In this document: positions 10,751 through 23,075 of the stretch, in pieces
Position numbering within the stretch: the stretch's first letter is position 1
Layout of the letters: each line of letters starts with the position of its first letter
NCBI GenBank assembly: GCA_036937835.1
Contig: CM072870.1
Coordinates: 19,248,001-19,312,000, forward strand
DNA length: 64,000 nucleotides
Direction of reading: 5' to 3'
DNA from: Pampus argenteus
Taxonomy: Eukaryota; Chordata; Actinopteri; Scombriformes; Stromateidae
Notes under the pieces: generated by a model
Database searches by the model: none
Told to the model about the DNA's origin: nothing
The model's input: the letters and a program-made list of their open reading frames with translations, nothing else
Translations under genes and position numbers: made by a program

Positions 10751-12803
10751 ACAGAAGGATTTTATCATTTTTAATTCACAGCTTTGCTTGTTCCAAATTG
10801 ACTTTCACTTTTTCCAAGGAACGTTTTCTAATCTAATTGCTCTGGTCAAGATCAGTGTATGAGTTTAACTTGGTATGTTTTCCACTTGGTTTGGTTTCTT
10901 TTCACACAGAGAAAAATCCAAGTGAACCCAAATGCATCACTACAAGCCCCATGAGAGCCCTGTGAGCACATTGGTCAGGTGTGTCTGGACTGGGAGCAAA
11001 CACGAGCAGAAGTTCCTATCTCCAAATACCAAAAAAAAAAGCTATATATTTTGTTAGCTAGTTCAGGTCAGACCTCAATTCACTACTACTTGTTGATTTT
11101 GCTCCTCTGCCTCTCAGCCTACAAAGCGTTTAGCTCAAAGTATGCCGAGTAGGGGTTGAATCGAGGTCAGATCATGTTCCCAATGCAAACAACCTGCTCC
11201 AGAGTTTGTCTGGGACCAGACCAAGGCTACATCCTCAAGTCTCAGTGTGATTGTTTTGGTTTGCACCCGAGTGTTCAGACCTGCCTATAGTTCAATCTCA
11301 ACACACACGTACACTGACGTGTGTCCTCTGGCAAAATACATTCTTGCACACAGACTTATTTTGTGGTACTTTCAGACTCAACTCATTTTCCTTCTTGCTT
11401 TCTCTTTCCTCTTCTCTCTGTCGTCCTTGAGGTCACCCTCCCTCTCCCTCTACTCTACCACTGTATTTCACTCCTCTTTTGCCTCCTCTTCTCCTTCTCT
11501 GCACTCTTGAATTCTCAAAATCTGTCTTTGCTCACTGCTTTCCTCTCCCCTCTTCATCAGCACTCTGTCTCTCCTCCTCCTCCTCCTCTTGTGTTTGTTT
11601 ACCAGCAAGTGCTGATTGCTGACCCAGCAGCCCTGCTGTCTATCCACCACCTACATTTTAGCTGTGAGGCCAAGACCGGCATGCAGAGGAAAGTCTGACG
11701 TTTTAACCTTAATCTAATGGAGGTCTTCCTTAGACAGCTTTTTTTTGCTGCTACTGTATATTTGTTGCATTGCTTATCTGGTCAGTTGTTCAGGCCCTGG
11801 CGTGATGGAAAGCTGACGGGTCAAACTCATAAGCCCTGTCTGAATTGCAAATAGAAACCTGTGATCAGCAGAGTGTAATGAATTTAAAATGGCTTATTTC
11901 TAATCCCCCCCCATAGGTCTTTTATGATGTGCCAGCTCTAGGATGCTCTCTGCATTTATGCTTTTGATTTAGTAAACACTAGTGAAACACTAAACTAAGT
12001 ATAGACTAAACTTCATGGCAAACACACAAAAAAAAAACACAATAGAAATGTAGTTTGAACATTAAAGACCGCCACCAGACATCTTAGGGCGGTGAAACCT
12101 TCACACTGTGTGGTGGTCTCCACACACAAAACGAACAAAAACTTATCACTGCAAAACAAAAAGGGCTTATAGTGATTTCCCCTGAACAAAACAAGTCAGT
12201 TAAGTGGACAACTGTAAGAAGAGAGGGCGTAGTTTGGGGCCAAGAAAAAAAATGCTATAACGGCAAACAAAAGAGCAACAATAACAATAACCACAGCCCC
12301 TGAGAGTCTTCTTCTATCCCATTTGAATTATTCATGAGCCTAATACGGTGAAAATAAATATTTATATAGACTATGTTGAAAGATTTAACGATGAAATGAC
12401 GTGCTGATAGTTCAAAAAAAAAAAAAGAAAAGAGAAAAAAAGAAGCCTCCTGTGCCTATCAAATATTCACAGAAACTTTAGGAGTTCAGTGTTTGATGGA
12501 GAGAGCCTCGAGTGGATGAGAAAGCAGGTTTGGAGGTAGAATTATCCCGTGGCGTATGTTACAGCAGCTTGAATCCAAGAACAGATGCGCAGATGGCCTG
12601 CATTTTCAAATGCATATATTCAAAGTATGAATTTAAATACTTTCAATGTGTTTCACATTTACAGATGGCAAAACATATTGCAGTGTATTTTATATATTCT
12701 ATTATTTTTTATTCATAGTTTTAAGGAAAGAAAAAAAGAAAAAAAGAAAAGAAAATTAAAATGATTTAAAAAAAATAATTTTTGATTTTTTTTTTTCAAG
12801 ATA

Positions 12804-13165
12804 ATGGGAGGAAAGGGAGTATCCTGCGTTTATCTGCAGGATGCATTTCAATGCATTCCTTCCCATCTCAAACGGCTGCTGTCTGTGGCCCATGCTGATT
12901 TAAATCAACGCTGCAAATCAAGGCCGTCAGCTGCGAGCTCAGAAAAATTGATCTTTCTAATTGAATGAACATGTTGACTTGACTGTAGTCATTAAAAACT
13001 TCCCAACACTATATCTCTGTTTAGGCTTTTATAGACTTTTATAGACTTCAATATCCCACTGCTGTGTGCACAGAAAACATTTTGGCCCGACGGCCACGTC
13101 TTGGGGTAATGAATTCTATTAAATCATTCCCTCTCCTTTATTAGGACGGCATTAAACGAGGCCAA
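12804..13165. promoter_or_regulatory. Candidate conserved non-coding element B with nested inverted repeats
   Basis: This is unique DNA after the poly-A/T-rich tract that ends near 12800. It begins with a nested fold: ATGGGAGGAA (12804-12813) pairs, with a one-base bulge, with TTCCTTCCCAT (12856-12866). Inside lie ATCCTGC/GCAGGAT (12821-12827 and 12836-12842) and a repeated ATGCAT. Downstream are homeodomain-like words (TGATTTAAATCA near 12896, TTGATC and TAATTGAATGAAC near 12947-12969, GGTAATGAATTC near 13105) and retained CpGs. It resembles a developmental enhancer, but conservation is not tested. Confidence 0.4.
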
Positions 13166-13414
13166 AATCTGGAGAAAAGTACACAGAAAGGAAGAAAAAC
13201 AAACTACTCAACGCAGAATGGATCAGTCCCCCCCCTTTTTTTTAAATATATTTTGGGGGAACTAGAAACAATCTGCTCTTTTACTGGCTGTCAGATCCCA
13301 CTCCACTGCAGCAGGCAAACAGACGTCTGAAAAGAAGGGAACGGAGAGGGGGACATCTCTGTATTGAGCAGTTAGAGAGGCTCATCCGGACATCCTGGGT
13401 GAAGCATGAGAAAT

Positions 13415-13432
13415 GAGAGAGAGAGAGAGAGA
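13415..13432. repeat. (GA)9 tract
   Basis: Purine tract of GA units inside a wider purine-rich segment, about 13330-13470. Confidence 0.9.
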
Positions 13433-13574
13433 CAAGAAGAGGGAGGGGTGGACAGAGAGAAAGACAGTGTGTTAAGTACGGGTGTCCTCAAATATGTATG
13501 CATTTGAAAGGAAGGGAGGGTTTTTGTTGCTTAAGTGTGGACATGTATGGGGAGGTTCTTTGTGAGGCAATTGT

Positions 13575-13576
<2 letters not shown>

Positions 13577-13626
<50 letters not shown>

Positions 13627-13646
13627 GTGCGTGTGTGTGTGTGTGT
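13577..13646. repeat. (GT)35 microsatellite
   Basis: A 70-bp GT tract with only two GC interruptions (about 13621 and 13629). It is the longest dinucleotide repeat in the window. Tracts of this length can adopt Z-DNA and are expected to be polymorphic. Confidence 0.97.
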
Positions 13647-13794
13647 TTACAGATGAGTCTCGGGAGGCAGTCGTTGGAACACTGAACAGACCTGCTATCG
13701 CCAGTTTTCCTCCGTTGGCTGCCAGGACTGTCTCTGTATAACATTTCCCAGATTACATATGAAAAATGCTTCACTTTAAATGTTTCTGGACACG

Positions 13795-13822
<28 letters not shown>
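13795..13822. repeat. (TA)14 microsatellite
   Basis: A 28-bp TA tract only about 150 bp after the long GT tract. Confidence 0.95.
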
Positions 13823-13827
<5 letters not shown>

Positions 13828-15425
13828 GCTGCACAACACTGTTTTGTTTTGAGTTTTTGGCCGAATCGGCAGGTTGTTTTAGACTTTGACATGTGATTCG
13901 CACACATTTCAGGAGGTCAGTAAGTGGGTGGTCAGTGCCATAAACCTGTCATGCTTTTTAGTATGTTGGAGATGTTTTATTGTTTGACAAGAAAATGTTG
14001 TGCTTTTCATGTTTTCTAATTTCACCGGAGGCCATTTCAGAAATTCTCGTTCAAACTCTACGAGACACTTTTTTTTTTCTTCTTAACAATAACAACTGTT
14101 ACTGTGAATAATCAACGTGTGCTTCCTTCTCTCTCCACTTCTTCACGTTGTTATTGTAAGAACTGTTACGTATTTCTGGATTTTCAGCCCAAACATGACG
14201 CTTGCCCCTCATGTTACTGTCTGTACAGATACTGTACTTTTGTCTAGATTAATGATTTTTAACTGTGAACATTTAAGCTGCCTGAAAGATGGAAATACAT
14301 TTGTGTCATTAAGATGTGTTATGAGAGGACAGGGGACTTTTCTCTCTTTTCCCCACAGGAAAGACACTGATATGCCAAGCAATAATTTCTACATGTCCAT
14401 AGTCCCTAACAGGTTCGAACAGGTTGATCTCCATTGTCCCCTTAAGTACCAGATTCAGTAGGTGGCTCCTGCTTTATCACCAGACCTTGTGTCAAAATCT
14501 AGTGTAAGACATTATTATTTTAGTTGATAGTGTGATTGCATGAAATAGTAAAACGGAGGAGGAACGTAGGGTCGAGGGGGGGGGGGCTCAGCATCTTATT
14601 TTTGCTGCAGGCCGCCCATCAGGTTAATCCAGCCCCTGCCTAGGTGGTAGATATCACTGCCCACGAAAAATGCTATGTGCTTTTCTTGTAAATGCATGGA
14701 TGTTGCAGTCAGCTGCGAATACAGCATTTCTAACGGATGCAGGCATGCTGATAAAGGTGCACGGTGACTATGTTACGTGCGTGTGATACTGTAGGGATCC
14801 ATCTAGAGTCGGCTATCCGCTCATCAGCTTTCTGTCTCCCAAGGTGAGTTGTCAACCTCCCCCTCTGCTGCCAGAGGAGACTTCATGTGGGACAACTCAA
14901 CACTGACTCGTGGTGTGGCCCTAAAACACTCAAGGGGATGAAATCCCTTTCCTGATTTTCTTTGCTCCTTGTTTCTAATAAAAGTTGGATGAGACTGAGC
15001 TCCAGTTCAGCCTCGAATCACTTCACTGATCTCTTTTGCAATACTTAGATTCCATCCATGTGTTAGCTGTAAAACATGTCCTCTATCTCAATTATATCGT
15101 GCCTTGATCCTGGCTCTCTTCATTACTTTAATACATATGGCAGTCCTGTGTGTATTTGGCTCTACGGAGGGTTCTAGCAAACTTCCCTTCAGATGCAAAG
15201 ATTGAGTAATCGGACTTACAAAGTGGCTGTGAAGAACAAGACAACAAAGACTGTCCCTGTTCTATTCAATTATCTTTCACCCCTGTCTTGTCTCAATGTG
15301 TCCCCTAAAACGGTTGTGATATCCTACATCTCTCTTGCTCTTTGCACTGAACCCACAATCTCGCTCACGTCCACAGCCTCGCTTTCATTTTCGCTCTTTC
15401 TCTTGCCTTACACACAATAGGTCTC

Positions 15426-15468
15426 CTCAGCTCGGGTCCCGTTTGATGTCGGACCCCGAGCAGCTGAG
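15426..15468. repeat. Short GC-rich imperfect hairpin
   Basis: CTCAGCTCGGGTCC (15426-15439) can pair with GGACCCCGAGCAGCTGAG (15451-15468) with small bulges across an 11-nt loop. It sits at the junction between a pyrimidine-rich stretch and further C-rich DNA. At 43 nt it is too short for a typical pre-miRNA. Confidence 0.6.
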
Positions 15469-16160
15469 CCCCCCTCTCCCTCACTCTCTTTATTCCCTTT
15501 AAAGAAATCACTGGCTTTATTTATTTATTTCGGCCTAGCTGAGGTTCACTCATCGCCAGCCCGTCTAAGCTTGTCCCCTCTGTGCCCTTTTTTCTTGATA
15601 ATGGGAGCCTGCTCTGGTCTATCACCACCTCCCACTCAGCCATAGCTGAGGCCTGTGAGATTGACACGGGCCGCTCTAACTTCCCAAACGCTTCACAGCC
15701 CCTCCCCTTAGCTCCCATCCGCATCCTCCGTGGCTCCTTCTCTTCCCACAATCCTCTGTCACCAGCCTATGGCATCTTTCAGTCCTTTAACTAGTCATCT
15801 ACAGGAGACTGATGAGACTGATCAACGGTGACTTGTTCTCCTTCACAGGGATTTCAGAACAATCTTGCAGTTACAGGACTGGAGTTAAGGCTCTTTAACC
15901 ACAAGGCAAAAAATCTTCTACAACAGTTCAGTCCCGTCACCGAACACCAAACTCTGCGTTCTTATCAACTCGACATGATAAACTTCCTCATTTGCTTGTT
16001 AACATCGGCAGTTTAATGTTGCACCAAGATTAAGAAGACATTTTTTGTTGTAATTCAATTGAAGAGCTCAGTGCTACTATTTCAGTGCTTTATTGTTAAC
16101 GGATAAGGTTGGCTATATTTGTGTCACCGTCATCAGATCAGAAATAAACAATCAATCATT

Positions 16161-16177
16161 AAAAAAAAAAAAAAAAA
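16161..16177. repeat. A17 homopolymer
   Basis: Seventeen A with no recognisable retroposon body upstream. Confidence 0.9.
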
Positions 16178-18859
16178 GCTAAAGCATGTCCTTAAACCAC
16201 TGAGCACTGTAGTTTTCATCGAATGCTACTCAAACAGGAGTGTACATTTGTTGGGAACTATTTCCAGCTGTGGATGAATACTTTCTCATCAAACACAATC
16301 ACTGCAAGAGGAAATTACAGGACCATGGCATATTGGATTTGCCTTTATTTGACAGGATTATCTAGATTCAGTTGCATTAAAATAACAACCGTGTTAATCT
16401 GTGACATGTTGTATCTACTGTATGTAAACTGTACGTCAATGTATATAACAGGAGCACAAGAAAAGAAGAGCGAATGTACTAATTAATGTCACTTATATTA
16501 TATTGCATGGCTAATTTATTGCTTGAGAACAATGTATTTTTCTATAAGCAAAAAGAGCATTCATTCTCTTTTCTGTATTTAAAGTGAGACTGTGTAACGT
16601 CTCGTGAGTATTTCCAGCAGCGGGACGGCGTATGTGGACACTGACTCAACATAAACGGCACCCGTGTTCATCGTAATGAAGAAACATGTCACCCGACGCG
16701 ACAGTGTTGCTCATTGATTTTGTTTTAATCCTTTTTTAACAACAGTGGAGGTCTACAGCACAGATGAATGAAAGATCTTGTTAGTATTCATTGCTGGATT
16801 TGTTGACCAAAAGAAAAATGTGGAATATCACCAGACACACTCTTCGAGAGTAATGTTTTCTTGTCGATTTCTGCACTTCAGATGAAACGGAGATCCATTT
16901 AAATATATAGCTGTCAATGAAGAAAGACAACAGCCACCGTAATGGGTATTTCTAAACTCAATGTTTAAAGCTTACACTGCAGCACAGACACACAGACACA
17001 CACACACACTTAAGCCCATTTCCCCTCCTTCCCAGCCCTTGGGTTGATCCCTTTGGTCGGGTTGGCTAAACTGTGAGTGATGTGTTTACGGTAAGGGCTT
17101 TTGGCCCAAAGCACTACAGCACACAGATATTAATTCCACTGACGGCTTTATCTGCTTTGGGACTCACTGCATGTACCACATGTGTGCGAGTGGATGCACA
17201 TAGGTGTGTCTGGCATGTGTCTCGGTTTCTAAGTGTTGTGCACGCAAACGCACTTCACTGCAGTCCATGATGCCATTTATCTTTCACCTACAATACACAC
17301 TACTTGTCTCCATCAAAAATCTCTCTCATGCCAACTGTCCACCTGGGCTCTGCTTATATAATGTGCATTTGTATGCGGCCTGAGATCATTCCAGTAATGA
17401 CCAGCAATTCCACGTAGATCAGCAGTGACAAGCCTAATCTATCTGTATGGCTCCCGCAGTGCACTGCACCCCATTTGCAGTCCATATATTCCTCCATAGC
17501 AGAGGCTGCAACATCAACATAGCATAGCCAAGATGTTTTTATTTAATGTTTCTTTTCAAGATAAACTTCTAATGACGGCACCATGGAGTTTGGAAACATT
17601 TTGACCTCTGATATATCTATATATATATAAAAAAAAAGATAGCCAGGGCAGATGTAGAAATTCATGTCGTAATATTAAATTTGAGATAGAGTACTGAAGA
17701 TAAGTAAAAGCAGAGGATTGGTTGATATCATTCCATCACTGAGCAAAAGAATGCCTGCAGCCATCACTAAAGGAGAATCCCATTTTCCAAATGTCCCAAC
17801 AGATTGCTGATTGAGTTGTTTGGCCATAGAAGATTGCACCACTTACAATATAAAATGTTTGAGTGCTTTCCCCGCCCGCCCCTCCCTTCATTCCCTCGGC
17901 GGTATTTCATACGCTGTCTGCTTTTGCTGCCTTATAGGAGTCCATGTCCCTTGGCTAAATGTTTCATTTAGTTTCGGATAACAGCGCCCATGCACCACCT
18001 TCTGGTTTTGAACAGTTTGCAGTGTGTATCATCTTACCCGTAATGCAAAGAATATGTGGTGTTGAAAACAGCCTTTCAATTGTTTTGTCTGTGGGAGAAA
18101 GAAAACTAGAAAGCCCAAAAGAATAAAAGAATACACACATGCATACACTGCCAAAACCTGCCTCTTGCCCAGCTACACACCACTCCCAATAAAACTATCT
18201 GGTGACATTTGGAAATGATAATGTTTGTTATTCATGTTGAAGCAGCGTCCGATTGGAGGAGACAGCTGTTCCCCTCCTAAATATTTTTTGATTTACAAAA
18301 GTTACAAAGGTCATTGTTGTCATCTATGAGTTATGATCATTATTCAGCATATTCACTCCCTATACGAGTGACTCTCTCCTGACACCTGTGAGCGCATACA
18401 CACTCGCACATACACGTTTTACTCTGAAGGCAAAAATAAGCTCACAGGCTGAGTTAAACCTCAGAGACCCACAGAGCCATAGATTTTCAGCCTAGCTGAC
18501 TTTCTTTAGCAGATATATATCGAAGCTCTTTTTAACTGTTGTATCAGCAGCATGGGAATGACCATGACCATGTCTATAATGAAAAAAAGTTAAGTTTGCT
18601 CACTAGAAAAATGCTCATTGGACAGTAATGTTTGGTAAAATTAAAATAAACATATATAGAATACACTACCTATTATTATTATTGACTTTGACCTATTTGA
18701 GTTGATTTAGTAGCTTTAACTAAGCAAAGCACAATATTAAGCACAATAATCCAGAACTATGGTTGTTTGAATATTACACTCACAATGTCCCAAATGCAAA
18801 ATATCTCATTTTCCTCCACATAACATAACAGATCAATTGTCACATGAGCTGCAAATGTA

Positions 18860-18864
<5 letters not shown>

Positions 18865-18902
<38 letters not shown>
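18865..18902. repeat. (GT)19 microsatellite
   Basis: Uninterrupted 38-bp GT tract preceded by an imperfect GTAT start. Confidence 0.96.
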
Positions 18903-18905
<3 letters not shown>

Positions 18906-19914
18906 GGGGTGTTGATAAAAATAGAAATTGGGATGCAATTTCACAGTATCGAAATAGGGAATATGTTCCTTCACGAATTTATGTTAAAATAAAAAATATA
19001 TCCAATTAAAAATAGCTCTAGCGCGAGCAAAATAGCAGCGTGGGTATCATTCAGTGGGAGCTCTCCTGCAACCGCGACACATAGATAGGCAGCATGTGAA
19101 AAATAAAATGTGAAATATTATAATCACAGCAGGATATGATGAATGCCTCTGTGTCTCACTGACTTGCTTTCTCAGGTAAATACTGTACATACAGTCGATT
19201 TATTGATACGGCACAATTTGCATTTGCAGGTTATAGATACATTATGACACATAAATATGTATTTTGCCTTACAGATTATGATAAAAAAGGTAGACAGAAG
19301 GGTTCAGTTATTAGTTTAGTCTGAGTTTAGTACCTGTGGCTCCTTTGTTTATTGAACTGCTTGTTTAAAACAGGGTATAAGTTACAGTGTGTTGTGGTTA
19401 ATGACTGACCTCAGCTGCATGTGAACGCAGTGAGGAAACATTAGGAAGCATCGACTGTAGCCAAGTCAAATTGTCTCCCTGATTAATTTCATGCGCAGCT
19501 ATGTTCACTCTTCTGTCAAAAGTAGGAACGAACATGACGTTTGAACCACTGGCAATCAGACTCTCACGTTCATTTCTCTCTCTAAATACATTTGAGTGGG
19601 GTGAGTTGACATTTGATTGACTTAATTAAGGGGGACAAATGATTTACAATATATGAAATTATTGGGGATGACGTCTCCCCTTTTTCCCCCCATGAATCTA
19701 CGTTTCTTCTCTGCCACTCAAGTTTTTTTTATTTTTTTTCAGTTAGCTAACTTGTATTATTTCTGGCCATACACGCCGCATTCTTATTACTGTTGCCAGC
19801 TAGAGCCGTGCGTCTGAAAATGTTTAAACTAAAACTCAATCTGCTGGACGTATGCACACACACATTACACATTAACTGCAACACAAACTTGCAGTGCTTG
19901 CACATTTGGTCTCT

Positions 19915-19948
19915 CACACACACACACACAAAACAAAACAAAACAAAA
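19915..19948. repeat. (CA)8 fused to (AAAAC)n
   Basis: A CA tract (19915-19930) passes directly into three to four AAAAC pentamers (to about 19948), a typical compound microsatellite. Confidence 0.9.
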
Positions 19949-20343
19949 GCCTGATTCAAATCAGCAGACAACGCAGACTGCTGAACGGAAACCTGTCACT
20001 TGTGAGGAACATCACAGTCCAAGCAGGCAGGCAGACGGATGACAGCATGTGTTTGTTTCCCAGGCAAGACAAGCCATATAGCTGTCACTGCCAAGTTGGA
20101 ACAAACGATTTTAAGACCCCAAAAATGAACCGTCAGTAAACAACAGTGACGGATGTAGTTTTATGGGATGGATTGTTTGTGTATCTGTTTGGTGGTGGAG
20201 ATGCTACAGGAAACAATATTTATCATTAAAGACTTACAGACAAACAAATAAAACACTGTTAACTTAACATGTAACATCCACATTGAAGAAGCTGAACGTC
20301 TTTCAGTCAGTGTTCATATTTCACTCACTATAATTAATCTCAC

Positions 20344-20350
<7 letters not shown>

Positions 20351-20377
<27 letters not shown>
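20351..20377. repeat. (AT)13 microsatellite
   Basis: Uninterrupted AT tract of 27 bp. Confidence 0.95.
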
Positions 20378-20863
20378 CTATTTTGGAAATGTTTGCACTA
20401 AACATATTTACTGCAGACAACTGTTCACCTGCCACACATTTCATAATTCATCGTGGCAAGTCTGTAAGTCTTATGGTTTTACCTAAGAACATATTTAATA
20501 TTTTGTGAAAGATAACTGTACATAATATTTGAGTGTTAGGTTAAACCCTCATTACGTATACAATGACTACTGACTGGGGACCTCAAGAATTAAACAAACA
20601 TTATAGAACAATGTTAAATGATTCCTTCCTCAAAACATTATTAGTTATGTAATTAATGCAATCTGGGGGAAAAAAAAAGCAGATTATTATTATTTTAGAA
20701 TAGCCATGGTTTGCATACTGTGCATATCCCTCCTTCTCATCCTCTCCCTCTGCAGCCTCAAAAATGATGCCTTTTCCTACATGTTCTGACTGCATGTCAA
20801 TCATATGTATGACATTGTTTTTACAGTCTTATCTTGTATAATACAACATGCATATTTTAAAGC

Positions 20864-20890
20864 AAAAAACAAACAAACAAACAAAAAACA
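20864..20890. repeat. (AAAC)n tract
   Basis: Imperfect AAAC tetramers flanked by short A-runs. Confidence 0.85.
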
Positions 20891-21160
20891 ATGATATAGA
20901 ATTCATTAGGAAGAAACTGATATAAAACATGTATGACAAAACATGTAGTTGTTACCACCACAGTTCACTACAGTTCAATAACCAGTTATCAGTGATATGT
21001 GTATGTTACAAAGTAACGAATCAACATATTTTAAATATTATTGAAAACATACAACATAGTATTGTTTGGTCAAAATCACTGGTAAAACTATTATTTAATC
21101 AAATTTAACAAAATTATTATTATACTATGTCTTTTTTTTTTCTAATTCACACTTGCATAT

Positions 21161-21180
21161 ATGGGTCATTTTTGACCCAT
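21161..21180. repeat. 20-nt TGGGTCA/TGACCCA palindrome
   Basis: ATGGGTCA and its exact complement TGACCCAT flank a TTTT loop. Short TGGGTCA...TGACCCA hairpins occur in fish DNA-transposon ends, so this may be a transposon remnant. The inverted TGACC half-sites could also be read as a nuclear-receptor-like element. Neither reading can be settled from this window. Confidence 0.55.
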
Positions 21181-21217
21181 GTGTGTAAACCTGATGTAAT
21201 AATTGATTCAAAGCAAC

Positions 21218-21247
21218 AAAAAAATAAATAAATAAATAAATAAATAA
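21218..21247. repeat. (AAAT)n microsatellite
   Basis: About seven AAAT units. A second, shorter copy lies at 21276-21296. Confidence 0.93.
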
Positions 21248-22338
21248 TGTTAAAGGCAGGAAAACCTAAAGAGTATAAATAAAAATAAATAAATAATTCA
21301 ACAAAACATTACAAATGTTGTTCTATCCTACTTACCTTCTACTCACTTTTATCAAACATTTTCAGTTGCATGCATTTTCTTTCTGCAATGGAAATTCTTT
21401 TCTTTCTTTTTTTTTTACTTTCTTGCTTTATATTATATATAATCTTTTCACTTTTTGGATTGTTTTTCAGAAAACTGAAGCATTTGGCATTGCCTTGAAA
21501 ACATCACATCTATGACTGGTTGAACTCCTTTAGTTGGGAAATACACTATTTCTCACAACCAGTTGAAAGTGACTCTGTTATGTTTGAAATAAAAAAAAAA
21601 AAATTAAGCGCTACACACAAAATGCTTTAAAATATTTGATAATAGACCATTAAAGTCCAAATCTGCCTTTACAGATAGATTTTTGAATATAGGAAATGAA
21701 CTGTGGGCAGTCATTTATTTCTTTTTATTCCAAATGAAAGTATGAGCATTGAAACACAACTTTTCCATTTAATGTCGAACGACCTCAAACATAATGGTCA
21801 CACATGCTTCCACTTCACCAAATGCAGACCTATTTCATAGCTTGGAACTGAAGAAGTATGAGTCACACTGCTCTCATCTATAAAGGGTCATGATATTAAA
21901 GAAAATTCAAAATGAGAAAGACTGATTTTATATACATTTCCTCAGCTGAATGTTTGCAGGGATGCCACTACGCTCTGACCACATGGTGCTTTATCCTAGA
22001 TGCGTAGATAGATCCTAGATTCATCTTTATGGTAAATAAGTGATTTTCCTTATCCATTGAAGAGTTTCTATACTTTTGGGAATAAAACGTGAACTCAACC
22101 GTTTACTTACTCAGACAAACATCATTCAGAATACCTGCCAGTTTCATCAGCTTAGACCCAATGCCCTGCCATGTTTTCTAACCTAAAGAAATATATTTCC
22201 TTTTTGAGTGAGTATGTTGGTAAATTGAAAGTATGCCTGCTGCTCCGAACTAGACCACATCATTGTCCAGTGCCAAACTGCCGGTTTGAGTTATGTGAGC
22301 ACTGCCTCCTGTTTCACTCAATTTGTAGAATATCATGC

Positions 22339-22364
22339 ACGGTTACGGTTACGGTGTTACGGTG
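22339..22364. repeat. Short GGTTAC tandem repeat
   Basis: Three to four tandem copies of a GGTTAC or GGTGTTAC unit. It resembles a telomere-like hexamer by eye but does not match the vertebrate TTAGGG repeat. Confidence 0.7.
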
Positions 22365-22468
22365 TGACTGTCAAAATGAATTTGATATTAAAATAGGCTC
22401 ACAAATTACACTGGGAGACTTTCCTGCTAGGACTGTGTATTAATGTTGTCCCTCTTTTTGAATTCAGA

Positions 22469-22527
22469 TCTCTCTCTCTCTCTCTCTCTCTCCCCACCTC
22501 TCTCTCTATCACACACACACACACACA
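22469..22527. repeat. (CT)n followed by (CA)n
   Basis: A 24-bp CT tract (22469-22492), a short C-rich bridge and an 18-bp CA tract (22510-22527). Confidence 0.93.
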
Positions 22528-22649
22528 TGCACACACTCCTTTCCTTCCACACACTTACACCACATAAGAAAGGTTAATCCCCCTAAAATCTTACCATATG
22601 TCCTTGTTCACTTTCCAAATCCATCTTTCCTTTTTGATATGGTTGGTAT

Positions 22650-22675
22650 AGATTGAATCTAGATTGAATCTAGAT
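22650..22675. repeat. Tandem duplication of AGATTGAATCT
   Basis: Two adjoining copies of an 11-bp unit, the second overlapping a partial third. It is a small local duplication with no obvious role. Confidence 0.7.
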
Positions 22676-22771
22676 TTATTTGCTCAATTTAGCAATCTGC
22701 ATGTGACATTGTATAAACGCACACAGGCTTTTCTTTCAGTTTAGTACAGCAGACCTAGTATAATGTGGAAC

Positions 22772-22791
22772 ATATATATATATATATATAT
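22772..22791. repeat. (AT)10 microsatellite
   Basis: Twenty-base AT tract. Confidence 0.93.
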
Positions 22792-22859
22792 CCATTGAGT
22801 TGCACAGGTACCACCGATTCGTGTGTGTCTGCAGTCAAAGCAGATAGAACCTGCAGCTG

Positions 22860-23075
22860 GAATAATTGGAGCCATTCATGAAGTGAGAACCTAAGCCAGA
22901 TTGTGTCAACTCCCTTGATCTGAATTTAATCAGCAAAAAAAACCACTCTCCCTCCCTGCTGCTCATTCCACCGTCCAGCCGAGATCCAAGGACTCGCAAT
23001 GAACTCTGCGCCGAGAGCCTCGCCTTAATTAGTCCATTGTTTCTGCATGGCCCAGCATGCAACTTTCTCAGTAGA
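22860..23075. promoter_or_regulatory. Candidate conserved non-coding element C
   Basis: Unique, repeat-free DNA with a TTAATTAG homeodomain word (23025-23032) directly followed by CATTGTT (23035-23041), a SOX-like site. It also has several retained CpGs (near 22972-23022) and a GCATGGCCCAGCATGC block. The minus-strand open frame across it has no recognisable domain. The dense packing of factor-like words suggests an enhancer. Confidence 0.38.

Larger units (their letters stand above)
7866..12795. other. Non-coding stretch, no gene seen
   Basis: Apart from the hairpin at 8650-8746, a GT tract at 9229-9250 and A-runs at 9387-9397 and 9541-9551, this is unique non-coding DNA. A CTCF-like word (ACAGGGGGCAGT) lies at about 10154-10165. 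A palindromic double GATA site is at 10732-10750. From about 11360 to 11620 the plus strand is strongly pyrimidine-rich, which explains the overlapping Leu/Ser-rich open frames there. No exon with credible splice sites was found. Confidence 0.55.
13166..15420. other. Non-coding stretch with a dense simple-repeat cluster
   Basis: It holds the (GA)n, (GT)n and (TA)n tracts listed separately and an 11-G run near 14577-14588. The minus-strand open frame at about 13574-13903 is the His/Thr translation of the GT tract and is not a gene. The plus-strand frame at 14117-14461 has no domain and weak codon character. Confidence 0.6.
15470..22855. other. Non-coding stretch, no gene seen
   Basis: Long run of unique AT-rich DNA with simple repeats: A17 at 16161-16177, GT at 18865-18902, CA plus AAAAC at 19915-19948, AT at 20351-20377, AAAC near 20864-20890, AAAT at 21218-21247 and 21276-21296, CT and CA at 22469-22527. 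A segment near 18235-18370 is free of repeats and enhancer-like, but weaker than the elements listed separately. No defensible exon was found. Confidence 0.6.

Noticed and set aside
13574..13903. Minus-strand open frame ending in runs of His and Thr
   Set aside because: It is the translation of the (GT)n and (TA)n microsatellites.
20601..20804. Minus-strand frame with an acidic stretch followed by a Tyr-rich segment
   Set aside because: The N-terminal half looks mildly protein-like, but the rest is AT-rich noise, the acidic part comes from a purine-rich tract, and no splice sites fit.
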